A stretch of 64,000 nucleotides of DNA from Nocardiopsis eucommiae (GCA_018388625.1 CP074402.1:2542001-2606000), one strand, 5' to 3'; counted from the stretch's first letter, positions 29,420 through 41,347 are shown. Notes: a model not told the origin generated them from the sequence alone. Program-made: numbers and translations.

Positions 29420-29901
29420 TCAGTTGACGGCGACGGGGGCGCCACCGGTGATGCGCAGGAGCTCGGCGTGGTCGGTCGGGAAGACCGTGTGGGGGTGCCT
29501 CCCGCCGCCCACAGTCGCGGGTAGTCCGCCAGAGCCGGGTCCACGACGGTCTCGACCGGCGCGGGGTGCCCGATCGGCGCCACCCCGCCGATGGCCTGGC
29601 CGGTGGCCTCCCGGACCTGTTCCGGGGTGGCGCGCCTGATCACCTCCCTGCCCAGGCGCTCGGCCAGCAGGGTGACGTCCACCCTGTGCCGTCCGCTGGT
29701 CATCACCAGCAGGGGCGCGCCGTCGGCCATGAACACCAGGCTGTTGGCGATCGCGCCGACCTCGCAGCCCAGGGCCTCGGCCGCCTCGGCGGCGGTCCGG
29801 GTGGACGCGGGCAGCGCGCGCACCCGTCCTCCGACTCCCAGCGCGTCGAGAGCCCGCGACACCTCGCGGCTGCGTTCCGGTAGGTCCTGGACCTGGTCCA
29901 T
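29420..29901 (-). CDS. YbaK/EbsC-type aminoacyl-tRNA deacylase (frameshift near 29505)
   Basis: About 160 residues of the YbaK/ProX editing-domain family, which hydrolyses mischarged tRNAs such as Cys-tRNAPro. Seen: ALGCEVGAIANSLVFMADGAPLLVMTSGRHRVD (the conserved Lys after IAN is Ser here, as in some homologues), ATGQAIGGVAPIGHP, ETVVDPALADYPRLWAAGG. After a lost base near 29505 the ending reads GGRHPHTVFPTDHAELLRITGGAPVAVN and stops at 29420. Start at ATG 29901. Confidence 0.8.
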
Positions 29902-29983
29902 CTCGATCCCTTCGTCGTCTCCGGCCGCAGGCTATCGGAGCACCGCCGACGGCGGGGACCGAAGCGGATACGCCCGGCCGCCG

Positions 29984-32247
<2,264 letters not shown>

Positions 32248-32268
32248 CCTAGAACGGCGGCGGAGCGG

Positions 32269-33584
32269 TCAGCAGACGCTGTCGCTCGGCTTGGGCACGC
32301 CCAGGCCGAAGAGCGTGCGGGCCCGCAGACCGGCCCAGGTCCCGGCCAGGGCGAAGACCGCCCACAGCCAGCCGTGGAGGCTGCCCGAACCGATCCCGGC
32401 GAGGTAGGCGCCGATGTTGCAGCCGCCCGCGAGCCGGGCGCCCACACCCATCAGGATCCCGCCGACCAGACCGGCGGCCACCAGGTTCCAGCTCAGACCG
32501 GTGTGCCACTTCCAGGTGCCCGCGGCCCCGGCGGCCACCGCCGCGCCCAGGATGATGCCGATGTTGGTCAGGCTGTTCTTGTCCTGGAGGACCGGACCGG
32601 CCAGCTGTTCGGCCTGGCCCGGCTGGGACCAGAACGCCCAGGTCTCGGGCTGGAGCCCGACCAGCTGGAGGGCCTTGGCGCCCCACAGGTTGAAGGCCGA
32701 GGTGATGCCCCACGAGCCCCCGGAGACCACGAGCACGCCGGTGCCCAGGACGGCCAGCACCAGGGCTCCGGCCATCAGGGGCCAGCTGCCGCGTACGATC
32801 CGCGCCACTCCCTCGGCGGACGGCGGGGCGCCCACGGGCGGGGGACGCGCCGGTTCTGGACGAGCCGGGTGACGACCACGATGGCGACCAGGGCCGCGAT
32901 GGTGACGAGCCAGGACCCGCCCCAGCCGACGTGGTCGGAGAGCAGCACCGGCGGGATCGCGGGCAGGTCGGAGACCAGCGGCCAGGCGAGGCTGTAGATC
33001 TGCGAACCGACGATGAAGCCGAAGAGTGTGATGAGGATGGCGGACTGGCCGGAGCCGACGGCGAAGAGCGTGCCCGAGGCGCAGGCGCCGCCGAGCTGCA
33101 TGCCGATCCCGAACAGGAAAGCCCCCGCGAACAGGGCGATGCCGATCGGCCCCGCCGAAGGAGCGGGCTCGTTCCCGAACAGGCCGGTACCCGTGCCGAT
33201 GACCAGTGCGAACAGGGTCGCGGTCGTGCCAAGCAGGACCGCGTGGGCGCGCAGGCCGGTGCCGTTGCCCACGGCGAGGAACTGCCGCCAGGCGGAGGTG
33301 AAGCCGAACCGGGAGTGGAACAGCGTGAAGCCCAGGCCGGTGCCCAGGAGCAGAAGCACGGCGGGCAGGGCGCCGTGTTCGGACCAGACGAACGCGGCCA
33401 GGCCGAGGGCGCCGAGCAGCGCGATTCCCAGCGGCCACCAGCGCACGGGTTCGGCCGCGGGAGCCCGCGGCGGCGGGACCGAGAGGGTGGGGTTCCACTT
33501 CAGGGCCAGGGCGGGAGAGACGTCCGACCCGGAATTTCCGGTCGGCTTGGTGGGTGTTGCGGTCACAGGGATGTGTCCAAACAT
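32269..33584 (-). CDS. YeeE/YedE-family sulfur transporter (frameshift near 32840)
   Basis: About 438 residues with two related halves of the DUF395/YeeE (TsuA) family. Key motifs are GGACASGTLFAVGSGQ in the first half and ARLAGGCNIGAYLAGIGSGSLHG in the second; their cysteines line the thiosulfate path in the studied homologue. The protein ends ...SDSVC. One lost base near 32840 (GCGCCCACGGGCGGG region) splits the frame. Start at ATG 33584. A 34-codon open frame with Cys codons, leader-peptide-like, lies 79 bp upstream on the same strand. It imports thiosulfate or a related sulfur source. Confidence 0.8.
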
Positions 33585-33662
33585 GACGGGGTGGGGCGAC
33601 ACGGGGTCGCGGGAACGCCAGGGGCACACCGGTGCCGCGTCGGAGCGCGGGAGACGGTCGGG

Positions 33663-33767
33663 TCAGCGCACGCGGAGACGGCACCGGCGGCGACAGAGGC
33701 CGTCATCGGTGCTCGTGAGCGACATGGAGATCAGAGCCATGCGCAGAAAACGTGTGGGACCGGACAT
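33663..33767 (-). CDS. candidate Cys-containing leader peptide upstream of yeeE
   Basis: A 34-codon frame from ATG 33767 to TGA 33663, ending DDGLCRRRCRLRVR. A -10-like TAGAAT (complement of 33775-33780) lies 8 bp before it, implying a near-leaderless transcript. Small uORFs with Cys codons near the stop are known before sulfur genes in actinobacteria and couple translation to cysteine supply. Here the next gene is a sulfur-compound importer. Only two Cys codons are present and no antiterminator was worked out, so this is a candidate. Confidence 0.45.
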   Translation of the reverse strand: MSGPTRFLRMALISMSLTSTDDGLCRRRCRLRVR

Positions 33768-33848
33768 GGGGGTGATTCTAGGGCATGGCTCCGACCGCAC
33801 CCGGGGTCGGGGTCGGGGAGGCCCCGGGTGGAGCTGGTGGAACGGGGC

Positions 33849-34586
33849 TCAGCCGGTCGGAACCAGGGTGATCGTGCCGTTGTCGGTCCGCGCGGTGACC
33901 GTGCTCGTGCTGGAGTCGTCGGTGGGGAGCTCGTTGACGACCTCGCCGTTGTCGAAGGTCTCGAAGACCGCGTACGGGCCGCCGGGCAGCGCGACCGTCG
34001 CGACGCCGTTGTTGGTGCTCACCTCCACCTCCGTGGGGGCCTCGGAGAAGACGGCGTCGATGCTGCCGTTGTCCGTGGCGGCGCTCACGGAGTCGGAGCC
34101 GATCCCGGTGAGGTTCATGTCGCCGTTGTCGGAGGTCAGGGTGAGCGGTCCAGTGACGTCCGAGACCTCGACCGTTCCGTTGGCCGAGGCCAGCTCGATC
34201 GGGGCGGTGAAACCGGAGACGTCGACGGCGCCGTTGTCGGTCTCCACCGCCAACGCGGTGTCGGCCGGGACGTACACCCGGTAGCCGACCCGGCAGTCGG
34301 AGATGGCACCGCATCTCACCTCCAGGGTGAGCGTGTCACCGACCAGTTCCCAGTCCCCGCCCGCGTCGCCCGAGGCCTCACGGACCACCCGGACCTGGTC
34401 GGTGTCGTCGGGGATGATCTCCAGTGCGGCGTTGTCGACCTCGACGATGAGGAGTTCGGGCACGTCCTCGTAGGTCTTCTCCTCCGGCTCGCCGAGCTCG
34501 TCGACCTGACCGCACGCGGCGAGCAGCCCCAGGGTCAGGAGCGCTCCACCGGTGGTGAGGGCGACGCGGGTGGTCGGCGGGTTCAT
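33849..34586 (-). CDS. DUF4097-type lipoprotein
   Basis: 245 residues with a lipoprotein signal ending LGLLAAC, then a beta-helix-like repeat domain in which DNG/NNG/ANG turns recur about every 20 residues (VETDNGAVDVSG, ASANGTVEVSD, TSDNGDMNLTG, ATDNGSIDAVF, STNNGVATVAL, RTDNGTITLV). This is the DUF4097/adhesin-like beta-strand repeat. It also has a Cys pair (VRCGAISDC). Its function is unknown; it is surface-exposed. The start overlaps the stop of the upstream TetR gene in an ATGA junction, so the two are co-translated. Confidence 0.75.
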   Translation of the reverse strand: MNPPTTRVALTTGGALLTLGLLAACGQVDELGEPEEKTYEDVPELLIVEVDNAALEIIPDDTDQVRVVREASGDAGGDWELVGDTLTLEVRCGAISDCRVGYRVYVPADTALAVETDNGAVDVSGFTAPIELASANGTVEVSDVTGPLTLTSDNGDMNLTGIGSDSVSAATDNGSIDAVFSEAPTEVEVSTNNGVATVALPGGPYAVFETFDNGEVVNELPTDDSSTSTVTARTDNGTITLVPTG

Positions 34587-35211
34587 GGGGTCTCCTCGTG
34601 TCGGGGGCGGGCCGTGAACCCGGCCAGGGCGGTGATCAGGGTGTCCTCGACGGCCCGCGCGTCCACGGCCTCGGGGTCGGCCAGGTGCTCCATGGACAGG
34701 CCGTTGGTCAGGCAGTGCAGGGTCAGGGCGACGGTCTCCGGCCCGGCGGTGAACCGGACTCCGTGCCGCTCGGTGAGTTCGGTGACCAGCGCGGTGACGG
34801 TCTCGCGCTGGGCGCGGCGGGTCCGGGTGACGGCGGCGGCCGTGGGGCCGTGCCGGGTGGCGTGCGCGGCGAACTCCAGCGCGAGACGACCGCGCTGGGT
34901 GTCCTCGGTGACGTGCAGGGCGATCCCGCGGGCGATCGCCACCACCGCGTCCTCGGGGGTGGCGGACCGTTCCAGGGCGGTGGAGGCGAACCGGTGGTCG
35001 GCGCGATCGCCGAGCACGGCGGCGAAGAGGTCCTGCTTGCCGCCGAAGTTGGAGTAGACGGCTCCCTTGGTGAACCCGCGGCGCGTGCCACGTCGTCCAG
35101 ACGGCTGTCCGCGTAGCCCCGCTCCGCGAACACGCGCGCGGCGGCGGCGAGCAGTCGGCGGCGCACCTCCGCGCGGGGCACGCGGGGCGTGGGTTCCGGT
35201 GGGCCGTCCAT
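34583..35211 (-). CDS. TetR-family regulator (frameshift near 35080)
   Basis: About 209 residues. The start at 35211 reads PRAEVRRRLLAAAARVFAERGYADSRLDDVARAAG; adding one G in GCGGGTTC then continues FTKGAVYSNFGGKQDLFAAVLGDRADHRF, completing the TetR helix-turn-helix. The C-terminal domain (TAAAVTRTRRAQRETVTALVTELTERHGVRFTAGPETVALTLHCLTNGLSMEHLAD) resembles TetR_C_6-like domains. It overlaps the downstream lipoprotein gene by 4 bp. A 22-bp perfect palindrome lies 28 bp upstream. Confidence 0.8.
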
Positions 35212-35238
35212 GCGGTGAACCTAACATGCCGACCGGTA

Positions 35239-35260
35239 CCGGATACCCGTGGGTATCCGG
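35239..35260. promoter_or_regulatory. palindrome upstream of tetR-DUF4097
   Basis: 10-bp arms CCGGATACCC and GGGTATCCGG around GT, 28 bp before the tetR start; a CCGGTACCGG palindrome (35233-35242) overlaps its left edge. It is probably the TetR operator. The inner GATACCC/GGGTATC also resembles the CstR-type sites at 0.4-1.5 kb. Confidence 0.5.
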
Positions 35261-35284
35261 CGGCCGGCCGGCGTCAGGGGAGGG

Positions 35285-36169
35285 TCACTCCGTGTCGTAG
35301 ACGCGGACGTAGTCCACGACCATCTCCTGCGGGAGCTGGGTGGTCTCGTCCGGGTAGCCGGGCCACTCGCCGCCCACGGCGACGTTGAGGATCATGAAGA
35401 ACTCCTGGTCGAACACCCAGTCGCCGCTCACGTCGGCGGGGGTGACGGTGTTGAAGGGAACGTCGTCGACCGACCAGGTGATGGACTCGGGCGTCCAGTC
35501 CACCGCGTACACGTGGAAGTCGTCCGGGAACGCACCGCCGTCCGGGTGGTCGTAGGAGGCGCCCACGCCCCCGCCGCCGGAGTAGCCGGGACCGTGCACG
35601 GTGCCGTGGACGGTGCCGGGCTCGCTGCCGATGTGCTCCATGATGTCGATCTCGCCCGAGTCCGGCCACGGGGTGTCCGGGAAGTCGGAGCCGAGCATCC
35701 AGAAGGCGGGCCAGACGCCCTGGCTGGTCGGCACCTTGATCCTGGCCTCGATGCGGCCGTAGGCGTGCTCGACGTTGTTCTGGGTGGTCAACCGCGCGGA
35801 GGTGTAGCCGCCGTCGGCCTCCTGGCGCGCGGTGATGACGAGGTTGCCCTCGCCGTCCAGGGCGGAGTTGTCCCGGCTGGTGGTGTAGTTCTGGAGCTCC
35901 TGGTTGCCCCAACCGTGGTCGCCGGTCTCGTGGTTCCAGTTCGCGGGGTCGGGGGCGTCGCCCGCCGCGCCGTCGAACTCGTCGGACCACACCAGCGCGG
36001 CCTGTGAGGCGTCGGTGGAGGTCAGTTCGCTGTTGTCGGTCACGTCGCTTCCGGTCCAGGTCAGGGCGGTGGCGGTGAGAGCGAAGGCGGCTCCGAGGCC
36101 AACGGTGGTGGTGACGGTGCGGCGCACGGTGCCGCCGCTCCGGGGTGTCGCGGTCGATCGGTGGCCCAT
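35285..36169 (-). CDS. secreted GH16 endo-beta-1,3-glucanase
   Basis: 294 residues. An N-terminal signal or anchor (RRTVTTTVGLGAAFALTATALTW) precedes a GH16 domain: LVWSDEFDGAAGDAPDPANWNHETGDHGWGNQELQNYT, GRIEARIKVPTSQGVWPAFWMLG, catalytic SGEIDIMEHIG (Glu173 nucleophile, Glu178 acid/base), and FHVYAVDWTPESITWSVDD. The insertion in the catalytic motif (EIDIME) is that of laminarinase-type members. It cleaves beta-1,3- or mixed-linkage glucans outside the cell. There is no carbohydrate-binding module. A CebR-like box lies about 157 bp upstream. The frame is intact. Confidence 0.9.
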   Translation of the reverse strand: MGHRSTATPRSGGTVRRTVTTTVGLGAAFALTATALTWTGSDVTDNSELTSTDASQAALVWSDEFDGAAGDAPDPANWNHETGDHGWGNQELQNYTTSRDNSALDGEGNLVITARQEADGGYTSARLTTQNNVEHAYGRIEARIKVPTSQGVWPAFWMLGSDFPDTPWPDSGEIDIMEHIGSEPGTVHGTVHGPGYSGGGGVGASYDHPDGGAFPDDFHVYAVDWTPESITWSVDDVPFNTVTPADVSGDWVFDQEFFMILNVAVGGEWPGYPDETTQLPQEMVVDYVRVYDTE

Positions 36170-36325
36170 GGTGGTCCTCCGGGGGTCGGGGGCGGGTCCG
36201 GGCCTCGGTACGCGCGGGCCAGCGGGTCTCGCACGGGTCCGAGGGGCCGGCGCACTCTGCTGAACGAGTGTTAAGCGACTGTACGGTCGCGCTCCGTGGT
36301 GTCACAAGGGGGTCTCGGGGGAAAT

Positions 36326-36339
36326 TGGGAACGCTCCCA
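36326..36339. promoter_or_regulatory. CebR-like operator upstream of the GH16 gene
   Basis: TGGGAACGCTCCCA differs at one position from the perfect TGGGAGCGCTCCCA recognised by the LacI-family cellobiose regulator CebR in actinomycetes. It lies about 157 bp before the glucanase start. No CebR gene is in the window. Confidence 0.6.
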
Positions 36340-36516
36340 TCTCTGGGGTGTGCGCGACGGAAGTCGGGCGTCGGGCGTCGGAGGTCCGGCGGGGTCGACT
36401 GCGGGTGGGGTCGCGCGCGGAGATCGCCCGCATCCCCCGTTCCCTCCCGCCTCCGGGTCCGCCTGTCAGGCGCCCGTCCGGTCCGGCTTCGGGGTTCCGT
36501 GGCGACCCACTGACCT

Positions 36517-36585
36517 CAAAAATAATTAATTAGTATTTATTCTTGACGTTACCTGGATCACTCTGGCATTCTCGACTCCAGTCGA
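36517..36585 (+). promoter_or_regulatory. AT-rich promoter region of the galactonate-type operon
   Basis: A very AT-rich stretch (36517-36542, AATAATTAATTAG...) stands directly before TTGACG (36543-36548) and CATTCT (36567-36572), 18 bp apart, an UP-element-plus-promoter arrangement. TCGACT-CC-AGTCGA, a perfect 6-bp dyad at 36572-36585, overlaps the predicted start site and could be the operator of the GntR regulator encoded in the operon. The rest of 36340-36516 shows nothing I can assign. Confidence 0.5.
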
Positions 36586-36637
36586 AGTGGCTGTTCACGC
36601 AGGTCAAACGCGTGTGCCCAACGCCAAGGAGTAGGCC

Positions 36638-37636
36638 ATGGTCAGGCGACCACCACCCCCGAGGAGCCGAGCGCTCGTCTCCCTCGCCGCCGCCCTGTGT
36701 GTGCCGGTTCTCGCCGGATGCGGCGCGCGGCTGGGAGAGGACGGCCGTGTCGGCGTCGTCTACATGGACGCCCAGGGGTTCTACGCGGGAGTCCGGCAGG
36801 GCATGCAGAGCCACGCCGAGGACTCCGGACGCGAACTCCAGCTGCTGGAACTCAACGCTCGCGGCGACGCCTCCGAGGAGAGCACCTTCGTCGACGTGGC
36901 GGCCTCGGCGGGCGTCGACGTCCTGGTCCTGTCCCCGGTCTCGGCCACCGCCTCGATCCCCGCCCTGCGTCTGGCACACGAGAGCGGGGTGCCCGTCGTC
37001 TGCTACAACACCTGCATCGAGGACGAGGCCGCTCGCGAGTACGTGACCGCCTACATCCTCGGCGACCCCCACGAGTTCGGCCGCCAGCTCGGCGACGCCG
37101 CCGCGGACCACTTCGAGGGTGAGGGCGTGGACGACCCGCGGATCGCCGTTCTGAACTGCGAGTTCGTCGAGGTCTGCGTCCAGCGCCGCGAGGGGTTCGA
37201 GGAAGCGCTCTTCGCCCGCCTGCCCGACGCCCGGATCGTGGCCAACCAGGAGGGGGCCACCATCGACGAGGCCGTCGACGTGGGCGAACGGCTCCTGACC
37301 GCCCACCCCGACCTGGACGCCTTCTACGGCGAGGCGGGCGGCGCCACGATGGGCGCGGTCAGAGCCGTCGGCAACCGGGGCCGCACCGGGGACGTCGTGG
37401 TCTTCGGCAGCGACATGTCCACGGACGCGGCCCGCGCCCTGGCCGACCACCGCGTCCTCAAGGCCAACGTCGACATCTCCGGCACCGCGGTCGGACTGCT
37501 CGCGGGAGAGACCGTCGAGCGCGTCATCGCGGGGGAGGAGCCCGAGGAGTTCGTCACCCCGGCACCCATCGACCTCTACACCACCCCCGAGCACGGAGAA
37601 GAGTGGCTGGAGACGCACCCGGACGGCATCCCGTGA
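36638..37636 (+). CDS. CUT2-type sugar ABC transporter, substrate-binding lipoprotein
   Basis: 332 residues: a lipoprotein signal (ALCVPVLAGC), then a periplasmic-binding protein type 1 fold of the ribose/galactose class (VGVVYMDAQGFYAGVRQGMQSHAED, DVLVLSPVSATASIPALRLAHESGVPVVCYNT, ILGDPHEFGRQLGDAAADHF, VVVFGSDMSTDAARAL). An AAGGAG ribosome site precedes ATG 36638. It is the first gene of the operon with RbsA-like and RbsC-like partners; the nearby catabolic genes suggest a galactose-like sugar or sugar acid as ligand. The frame is intact. Confidence 0.85.
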   Translation: MVRRPPPPRSRALVSLAAALCVPVLAGCGARLGEDGRVGVVYMDAQGFYAGVRQGMQSHAEDSGRELQLLELNARGDASEESTFVDVAASAGVDVLVLSPVSATASIPALRLAHESGVPVVCYNTCIEDEAAREYVTAYILGDPHEFGRQLGDAAADHFEGEGVDDPRIAVLNCEFVEVCVQRREGFEEALFARLPDARIVANQEGATIDEAVDVGERLLTAHPDLDAFYGEAGGATMGAVRAVGNRGRTGDVVVFGSDMSTDAARALADHRVLKANVDISGTAVGLLAGETVERVIAGEEPEEFVTPAPIDLYTTPEHGEEWLETHPDGIP

Positions 37637-37685
37637 CCGCCCGCCCCTTCGCGCGAACTTCCGCCGTCCCACCTGTGGAGCACCC

Positions 37686-39214
37686 ATGAGCGAGACCACC
37701 GCCGACGCCGCGGCTCCCGACGCCGAAGTCGTGGCCCGCGTCCGAGGCGCCACCAAGAGCTACCCCGGAGTCACCGCGCTCGACCACGCTGACTTCGAGA
37801 TCCGCGCCGGAGAGGTCCGGGCGCTCCTCGGGCGGAACGGCGCGGGCAAGTCCACCCTGATCCGTCTGCTGGCCGGTGTCGAGACGCCCGACGAGGGCCG
37901 GATCGAACTCGGCGGCGTCCCGTTCGACGGCGGGGGCGTCCGGCGTGCCGCCGAACTCGGAGTCGGGACCGTCTACCAGGAGCTCAGCCTGGTGCCGGAG
38001 CTCTCGGCCGCCGAGAACCTCTACCTCGGCACCTGGCCGACGGGCCGCGGGCGCATCGACTACGCCGCGATGCGAGCGGGCGCGAAGGAGATCTTCGGCG
38101 AACTCGGCGTCGACATCGCCTCCGAGACCCGGGTCGGGGAACTTCCCCTGGCCCAGCAACAGCTCGTCGAGATCGCGCGTGCCTTCCTGACGCGGCCCCG
38201 CCTGCTGATCCTGGACGAGCCGACCAGCGCCCTGGCCGCGGCTGAGGCCGAGGCCGTCCTGGAGGCCGTCACCCGTGTGGCCTCACACGGGGTCGGGGTC
38301 ATCTACGTCAGCCACCGGCTGGAGGAGATCCGCCGCGTCGCCGACTCCGTCACCGTCATGCGGGACGGCGCGGTCGTGGAGACGGTGCCCGTCCGGGGTG
38401 CCACCACCGACCGCATCGTCTCCCTGATGCTCGGGGACGGGAACGGGGACGAGCGGGCGCAGGCCCCGGTGGCCCGCATCACGGCCGTCAAGGGTCCTCC
38501 GTTGCTGTCGGTCCGCGACCTGTCGGTCCCGCCGAAGATCGAGGACGTCTCGTTCGACCTGCGTCAGGGGAGGTCCTCGGGCTCGGCGGGTTGATGGGGT
38601 CGGGCCGCACCGAACTCCTCCGCGCCCTGGCCGGATTCACCCCGGCCCGGGGCGTGATCGAGGTCGAGGGCACCGAGGTGGTCCGTCCGACACCGCACGC
38701 GATGCGTCGGCTGGGTGTGGGGATCACTCCCGAGGACCGCAAGGGAGAGGGCGTGGTCCCTCTCCTGGGCGTCTCGGAGAACATGGTCATGAGCTGGTTC
38801 GGCGGGGCCTCCAGAGCGGGGACCGTGCTCCCCTCCCGTGTGTCGTCCCTGGGCCGCGCGCTCATCGAGCGCCTGTCCATCAAGACGGCCGCGCCCGACA
38901 CCCCGATCGTCAACCTGAGCGGCGGCAACCAGCAGAAGGCCGTCATCGGCCGGTGGCTGCACGCGGGGAGCCGCATCCTGCTCCTCGACGAACCCACCCG
39001 AGGCGTGGACGTGGAGGCCAAGGCCCAGATCTACGGCATCGTGCGCGAACTCGCCCAGCAGGGTGCGGCGGTCCTGTTCGTCTCCAGCGAGCTGGAGGAG
39101 CTGCCGCTGGTGTGCGACCGCGTCCTGGCCCTGCGCGGAGGACGCCTCGAGGGCGAGTTCTCCGGCGACGACATCACCCTGGACAACATCATGGCCGCCG
39201 CGATGGCGGCGTGA
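37686..39214 (+). CDS. CUT2 sugar ABC transporter ATPase, RbsA-like (frameshift near 38572)
   Basis: About 509 residues with two nucleotide-binding domains. First: Walker A GRNGAGKST, signature LPLAQQQLVEIARAF, Walker B LLILDEPTSALAAAEAEAV. Second: GLMGSGRTELLRALAG (the degenerate Walker A typical of RbsA), NLSGGNQQKAVIGRWL, ILLLDEPTRGVDVEAK. As written the frame stops at 38594; one more G in CAGGGGAGG gives QGEVLGLGGLMGSGR and joins 38591-39214. It powers the permease encoded next. Confidence 0.87.
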
Positions 39215-39228
39215 ACGGCGAGGTAGGA

Positions 39229-40236
39229 ATGACCACCACCAAGATCACCGGCGAGGCGGTCCACGCCCGCGGGGACCTCATCGGCCGCTACGGCCACCGT
39301 CTCAACGAGATCGGCCTCCTGGCCGCGATCCTCCTGCTCTACGTCGGTCTCGGCCTCTCGGCCTCCGGCTTCCTGAGCCCGGAGAACCAGCTCGGACTCC
39401 TGCGCAACGCGGCGACCATCGGCATCGCCGCGTGGGGCGTCACCCTGGTGATCATCGCTGGGGAGATCGACATCAGCATCGGCCCGGCCGTGGCCTTCGC
39501 CTCGGTCATCGTCGCCACGGGTGCGACGGAGTGGAACCTCGGCGTGATCGGCGCCATCCTGCTCACCCTGGCCATGGGCGTGCTCTGGGGCGGTCTCGCC
39601 GGGTGGCTCAGGGCCCGGTTCAACGTGCCCTCCTTCATCACCACACTGGGCCTGTGGAGCGTGCTCGGCGGTATGGCGCTCTACATGACCGACGCGCTGC
39701 CCGTGCCCCTTCCCGAGAGCGCGCTGCTCGACGTGCTCGGCGGCTCCGTCCTGGGCGTGCCCACGGCCGCGATCGTCATGTTCGTCCTCTTCGCGGTCTT
39801 CGCGTACGTCGCCAGGTACACCGCCTACGGGCGCTCCGTCTACGCCACCGGCGGCAACGCCGCCGCCGCGCAGCTCGCGGGCATCAACGTGGCCCGCGTA
39901 CGCGTCCTGCTGTTCGCCACCACCGGCCTGCTGTCCGCCATCACCGGCGTGCTGCTCGCCGCCCGGCTGGGATCGGGGAACGGCGGTGCCGCCGCAGGGC
40001 TGGAGTTCGACGTCATCGCCGCCGTGGTGATCGGTGGGACGGCGCTCGCCGGCGGGCGCGGATCTCTGGTCGGCACCCTCCTCGGGGTCGTCTTCATCAC
40101 CGTCATCGCCAACGGCCTCGTGCTGCTCGGCGTCAACTCCTTCTTCCAGGACGTGGTCCGCGGCCTCATCATCGTGGGGGCCGTCCTCATCAACGTCATC
40201 ATCAGCAGGCGCAGCGCCGCCAACCGGCTCGCCTAG
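39229..40236 (+). CDS. CUT2 sugar ABC transporter permease, RbsC-like
   Basis: 335 residues with about nine or ten membrane helices. The family motif GEIDISIGPAVAFASVIVA is present, as are YGRSVYATGGNAAAAQLAGINVARVRV and VIGGTALAGGRGSLVGTLLGV. Start at ATG 39229 behind AGGTAGGA. A single permease gene means a homodimeric channel. The frame is intact. Confidence 0.9.
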   Translation: MTTTKITGEAVHARGDLIGRYGHRLNEIGLLAAILLLYVGLGLSASGFLSPENQLGLLRNAATIGIAAWGVTLVIIAGEIDISIGPAVAFASVIVATGATEWNLGVIGAILLTLAMGVLWGGLAGWLRARFNVPSFITTLGLWSVLGGMALYMTDALPVPLPESALLDVLGGSVLGVPTAAIVMFVLFAVFAYVARYTAYGRSVYATGGNAAAAQLAGINVARVRVLLFATTGLLSAITGVLLAARLGSGNGGAAAGLEFDVIAAVVIGGTALAGGRGSLVGTLLGVVFITVIANGLVLLGVNSFFQDVVRGLIIVGAVLINVIISRRSAANRLA

Positions 40237-40257
40237 CCCGAACAGGGGGACTCCATC

Positions 40258-41347
40258 ATGAACGCCACCGCCCTCGGCGCACAACCGCCCACCACCATGC
40301 GCGGGGTGAGGCTTCCCGGCGACTCCACCGCGGTCGTGGACACGCTCCCCGTGCCCGAACCGGGTCCGGGCCAGGTCCTCCTGAGAGTGGGTGCCTCCGG
40401 GATCTGCGGCAGCGACATCGGGTTCATCTACCACGAGCACAGGACGCACCGGGGGATCGACGGCCCCGCCTACCGCGGGGTCGTCGCCGGACACGAGCCC
40501 TCCGGCACGGTCGTGCAGGCGGGCCCCGGCTGCCGCAGGTTCGGGCCGGGTGACCGGGTCATCGTCTACCACATCGCGGGATGCGGTCTGTGTGACAACT
40601 GCCGACGCGGTTACATGATCAGCTGCACCGACCCGGGACGGGCCTCCTACGGCTGGCAGCGCGACGGCGGCCACGCCGAGTACCTGCTGGCGGAGGAGGC
40701 CACCTGCGTCCCCCTGCCGGACGAGCTCTCCTTCGTGGACGGCGCGCTCATCGCCTGCGGCTTCGGCACGGCGTACGAGGGGCTGCGACGGATCGGTGTC
40801 AACGGAGAGGGAGACCTGCTGGTCGTGGGTCTGGGCCCGGTCGGTCTGGCGGCGGGCATGATCGGCCGCGGCATGGGCGCGGCCCGCGTCATCGGGGTCG
40901 AACCCAACGCCAGGCGCCGGGACTGGGCCTCCACCCTGGACGTGTTCGACGCCCTGGCCTCCCCGGAGGAGGCGGCCGAGGAGATCGGCCGGGTCACCTC
41001 CGGCCGGGGCGCGGCGACGGTCATCGACTGCTCGGGGTCGCGCGCGGGACGCTCGCTGGCGCTGGAACACGCGGCGGAGTGGGGCAGGGTCTCGCTGGTC
41101 GGTGAGGGAGGCACCTTGGACACCGAGGTCTCCGACACCCTCCTGCACAAGCAGCTCACCCTGTACGCCTCCTGGGTGACCTCGCTGCCCGCCATGGCCG
41201 AACTGTCGGTGAACCTGGTCCGGTGGGGGTCTCGCCCGAGCGCGTGGTCTCCGACCGCTTCGACCTCGCCGACGCCGACACCGCGTACCGCCTGGCCGCG
41301 GGGAGAGCCGGGGCAAGGTGTGCCTGGTGAACCGGGAGCAGGGGTGA
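40258..41347 (+). CDS. zinc-dependent alcohol/sugar dehydrogenase, MDR family (two frameshifts)
   Basis: About 363 residues of a medium-chain dehydrogenase. Catalytic zinc Cys lies in GASGICGSDIGFIY and His-Glu in VVAGHEPSGTVV; the structural zinc ligands are in GCGLCDNCRRGYMISCTD; the NAD fold has LLVVGLGPVGLAAGMIGRGMGAARVIGVE. Lost bases near 41228 and 41310 hide the true end, which with one G added at each reads GVSPERVVSDRFDLADADTAYRLAAGESRGKVCLVNREQG and stops at 41345-41347. It is related to sorbitol- and L-galactonate-type dehydrogenases and is probably the first oxidation step for a sugar or sugar acid in this operon. Confidence 0.82.
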
